Below, piece by piece: positions 60,586 to 64,000 of a stretch of 64,000 nucleotides of DNA (positions are counted from its first letter, which is position 1; every line of letters begins with the position of its first letter). Source of the stretch: Glossina fuscipes. Lineage: Eukaryota; Arthropoda; Insecta; Diptera; Glossinidae. The translations under genes and the position numbers were made by a program. Location: positions 824,796-888,795 of the forward strand of contig NW_023998646.1 of the NCBI RefSeq assembly GCF_014805625.2, written 5' to 3'. Below the pieces are notes generated by a model. That model was not told the DNA's origin. It worked only from the letters and a program-made list of their open reading frames with translations, and made no database searches.

Positions 60586-62627
60586 GATAAAATGGGTATA
60601 TGGCATTTGTCATGAAGTTACCACTATATAATACAAGCTACATTACGACTAATGGTCGTTCTTTAACCATGAAACCAGAGTATCTGCTAAATAGCTAGCT
60701 GTTTAAAAAAGAATGTTCATCTCATTCGAACCCCTTAAAATATTATATAAAAATAAATATAAGAGTAATTAAAAATAAATATATTTATTACTTTTTTCAT
60801 AACTTCCTTATGTCCAGAAGTATTTTGAAACTGAAACACGTATGCCATAAAAAGTACTGTCATACTTAATAAGTTTGCCTTTATCGTAATTATTATTATG
60901 GAGAACCCTTAATAGAGGTTAATATGGTTAGCACATCTGCACTTCTACGTATATATGAACTGTGGCACGTCAATCGATGCATTCCAGCTTTAACAGTTAC
61001 ATACCTGCAAAGCTGTTGGAGACCAGAGCTGGTTGCTTATAAAATCGGATTTACCTAGCCTAGACGTCATAATTTAAATTACGAAACATTGCCTCCGGTA
61101 AACATATTTTCAACAGACGTTCGTGACTAGGGCAAGACAGAATTAAAAGAAACTAGCGATGCCTACAGATCTGAATGGCTAGTATTCATGATGACTATAT
61201 AAACTCTTTCAACCTTAGAATGATTTTCTCTTCGTGTCAGAATATGAATAGAAGAATATAAACACCTACTCCCTCTTAGGAACTGCGTAGTTCTTGGTTA
61301 TAACGGAAATTTTTAACAAAGTTTCTTGAGTTTCTCATTAAATTTCCTTCAATTCTAATGTGTTAATAAGTATGTAATAATAATATTAAGACCTTTTTGG
61401 TTTCATGTCTAATCTCATCTCAAATGTTTGTGTCGCTTACCTGATTACGTGAGAGTTACGGTTATAACTCTTATGTGCTAAGCAAGACCTTTGTGTTGCG
61501 AACGAAATGACAAAACTATAGTATTAAGTAAAGCATTTCCCTTGTAATAGAACAACAGCTGCTGTTTCATAATCCTTTTATTAGGGTGGAGCACTTTCAA
61601 TGATTTTATTTTGCTGCTTTTGTTATTTTTTGCTTAAATGCGCTAACAAACTTTACAGTTACACAAATCATTTACGACACTTTTTATTTAATATCCATTT
61701 GATTTTTTCGTAANNNNNNNNNNATCATTTACGACACTTTTTATTTAATATCCATTTGATTTTTTCGTAAATGATTTAAATTATCGCTCAAAGAAAACCA
61801 CGCTTGAATTTGCAATTCGATCAAAAAATATTTGTACCCCAAGTTTTATTCCTTTTCGCATTCCCTCTTTCTAAACATCACACTTAATCAATGCACAGAG
61901 TTTTAAATTTTTTTTGAACCGGACACAAAAATCATTTTAATGATGAATGCAACTATATTCATCTAAATAGATGGAAACGAATATCTCTCGTCGTCAAAGA
62001 TCTTAAGCATTATGATTTTGCATATAAATTGTATATACATACTTCATGCATTTTCCTTTTACTAAAATAACATTTTGTTCAAATTTATTTTAAATATAAA
62101 AATTCCCGTATCTGCTTTCGGGAGCAATCTAATGCCGGCATGCACACAACCACCACCGGCTACCAATATTCATTACGTGTTTAAGTTATGTTGGTATGTT
62201 AAAAGTACATCTGTCCGAACAGCATCTATACGCTTATAGGAGTGATGCGTATATATATATGTGCATATTTGTGTATTTTATATGTGTTTGTGTCTCTATG
62301 TGCGTATGCATACTTGTTTTTCTTGTATAATTGCACCGGAAACTTCAATACATGCGTTTTTTTTAAAAGACTACTTGACTATTAATTATATTTCAAAATT
62401 ACAAGTAAGATCAGCAACAACAGGTTCATCACCAATTCCAGCATCACATACAGATCACAGATACTACATCAGTACTGTTTGTATTTTACAAAAATACACA
62501 ACATACGTTTTGAAACAGATATATTTCACATAACGAACGATAAAGAAAACGCAGTAGCACAGCGTATATGAACTAATATTATTCCTTAACAAAATGTGAA
62601 ATTATATTAATTTCATTATTTTCTTAG
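60586..62627. other. Unassigned, with 10-N gap
   Basis: No gene is recognised. A 10-N gap at 61714-61723 is flanked by an exact 47-bp duplication (61667-61713 and 61724-61770). The outer ends aatcatttacga (61665) and tcgtaaatgatt (61766) are inverse copies. A frame at 62261-62533 has a coding-like middle (VRSATTGSSPIPASHTDHR) but no other support. Confidence 0.5.
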
Positions 62628-62905
62628 TAACGACCAGGAATAAGTCCCATAAAAAGCCTATGAATTTTGATTATCAAAAGCTTCTTAACCCAATGTATCT
62701 ACACTCATTTGTCCGTACGGGGGACTTTTTCATACGTTCCTTCAATGGAAAATTAACATTTGGCTCATACTTTGCTTTAATCATACGGACTAACTTTGAA
62801 AAATTATCATCCAGAAACATACATGAATTCTATAAAAGAAATTATTTGGAAAAACGGGCCAATAATTTCAATACATATAGATTGCCCTCTAATATTTATT
62901 ACCGG
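62628..62905 (+). CDS. Internal exon, unknown protein
   Basis: Acceptor ttattttcttag ends at 62627 and donor gtaagt starts at 62906. The frame between is open: TTRNKSHKKPMNFDYQKLLN, PMYLHSFVRTGDFFIRSFNG and a basic end, NFNTYRLPSNIYYR. Both splice sites are strong and the frame has no stop, so this is a probable internal exon. No domain is recognised and no partner exon found. Confidence 0.45.
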
Positions 62906-64000
62906 GTAAGTTTTCGTAATAGGGATTAGCCCAATAATGTGCCTAATAGTAACTAATAACTGCATAACGTGGTGGATAACGACACGTAAAGGGCCCGCAC
63001 TACAAACAAAGTTATACTAGATATTGCATAATTTTTCATTCAAATATCTTAAAATCCCATTTGCAATACTAAGTGTTGCAGATCTTAGTAAACTAAAAAA
63101 AATCTTACAAACAAAAAATAAATAAAAAACTCCATGTCTTTAAAATCCATCCTCTGTTCCAAATAGCAGCGTATGCTCGACATAAAATGTAAAAGGTGTG
63201 CAATGTCTATTAATCTCAATTACATTAGTGCATTGTCTTCGAAAGGAATCTTTAATTACCTTCATACCTGTTAATGTGCGGCAATTATGAAAGTTTCTTG
63301 TTCTCTGTTTTGAGTTTGCTTCAGTCTTCACCAAAAGTGTGGGTGGTGTATTTAATAATATTTACCATTTAGGTAATCTGATCCTAGACTGGCATAGAAA
63401 GAACCATGTGAATGAAACGTATGCATACGTATATATATGTTTTGCATACAGTAAGTATAAAGTTTTTGCAAATAGAAGACTTTGAAGTTGCGAAGTTTTG
63501 CCAACCTCAACCCTTTCGATGTCAAATGGGGTAGGCAAGGGGCAGGGTACAGTTTATATACAATTAAGGGGGGATGTCTCTTAAATGCCCTACACTGCTT
63601 TGCCAAATAAAAAAAATGGAGATATTTTGCAATATAGCTTTAACTATTTTGCAATAAAGGCTCCACAGGCTTGTGAAAAAATTGTTGGGATTCACGATGA
63701 AAATGCTTCATCAAGACGAGCAGGAAGCAAACGGTTCGCTTATTACTTCTTTGGACATTTGATTGTGATTGACCAATTCTACAAAAAATTAGGGAAAATT
63801 CATAAATTTCAATTTTGGAGATTTCTTTGGAACCAAAGTCGATTGAACTTTCACTGCAGTCTACTTAGGAAATAATGAAAATATATTTTTATTTTATTGA
63901 AAAATACTTATATGTAATAGATTATGTTAATATATAATACATATTATATAAAGTATATAATAATACAAACTATGTAATGCAGAACATTTAATATAGAACA
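62906..64000. other. Unassigned right end
   Basis: The frame 63585-63875 includes APQACEKIVGIHDENASSRR and AGSKRFAYYFFGHLIVIDQF, which has some coding look, but no domain or splice partner is seen. The rest is A+T-rich. Confidence 0.35.

Overview
This is A+T-rich eukaryotic nuclear DNA from an insect, almost certainly a higher fly (Diptera). The gene pieces read best as fly proteins, introns in the recognisable genes are often 57-90 bp, and the transposons are typical of flies (R1-clade, I-like and CR1/Jockey-like LINEs, mariner). A tephritid-like acalyptrate is my guess; the species cannot be fixed from the sequence alone.

The left part (1-11.1 kb) is dominated by LINEs. An RNase H-bearing LINE ORF2 of 1055 codons is open at 455-3622 (+). 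A complete R1-clade LINE lies at 4509-9759 (-), bounded by a perfect 16-bp target duplication and inserted at the end of a 121-bp tandem repeat; only three obvious lesions separate it from an intact element. A 110-bp tandem repeat, a tRNA-derived SINE and the tail of another LINE follow. From 11 to 24 kb come minisatellites, a decayed unidentified gene (13.4-14.3 kb), an LTR-element integrase remnant, a RING-finger exon like the RNF212/Zip3 meiotic family, a METTL15 (RsmH-type) pseudogene, an I-like LINE running into a 400-N gap, and a CAP (capulet) exon fragment.

From 25 to 46 kb there are several fragments of conserved genes with their introns: the C-terminal half of JNK (basket) with TGA where a tryptophan is expected, ALG6 glucosyltransferase exons on the minus strand with a 3.5-kb LINE inside an apparent GC-AG intron, the C-terminal half of LIPT1 cut off upstream by an I-like LINE, a degraded SLC6 transporter exon, a good BORCS8 gene, and two unidentified broken exons. 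From 49.4 to 52.2 kb lies a very diverged tandem array of 120-155-bp units interrupted by a dead mariner. The rest (52-64 kb) is mostly non-coding, with a PR-domain-like first exon, a two-exon unknown gene, another SINE and an unknown exon.

The overall picture is a repeat-rich, low-gene-density region carrying partial, intron-containing and often broken copies of unrelated housekeeping genes. That is the texture of heterochromatin, a degenerating sex chromosome or a B chromosome. The genes do not form an operon or a common pathway. Two 10-N gaps are flanked by exact duplications and look like unmerged contig overlaps. I saw no CRISPR array, rRNA gene or functional tRNA gene.
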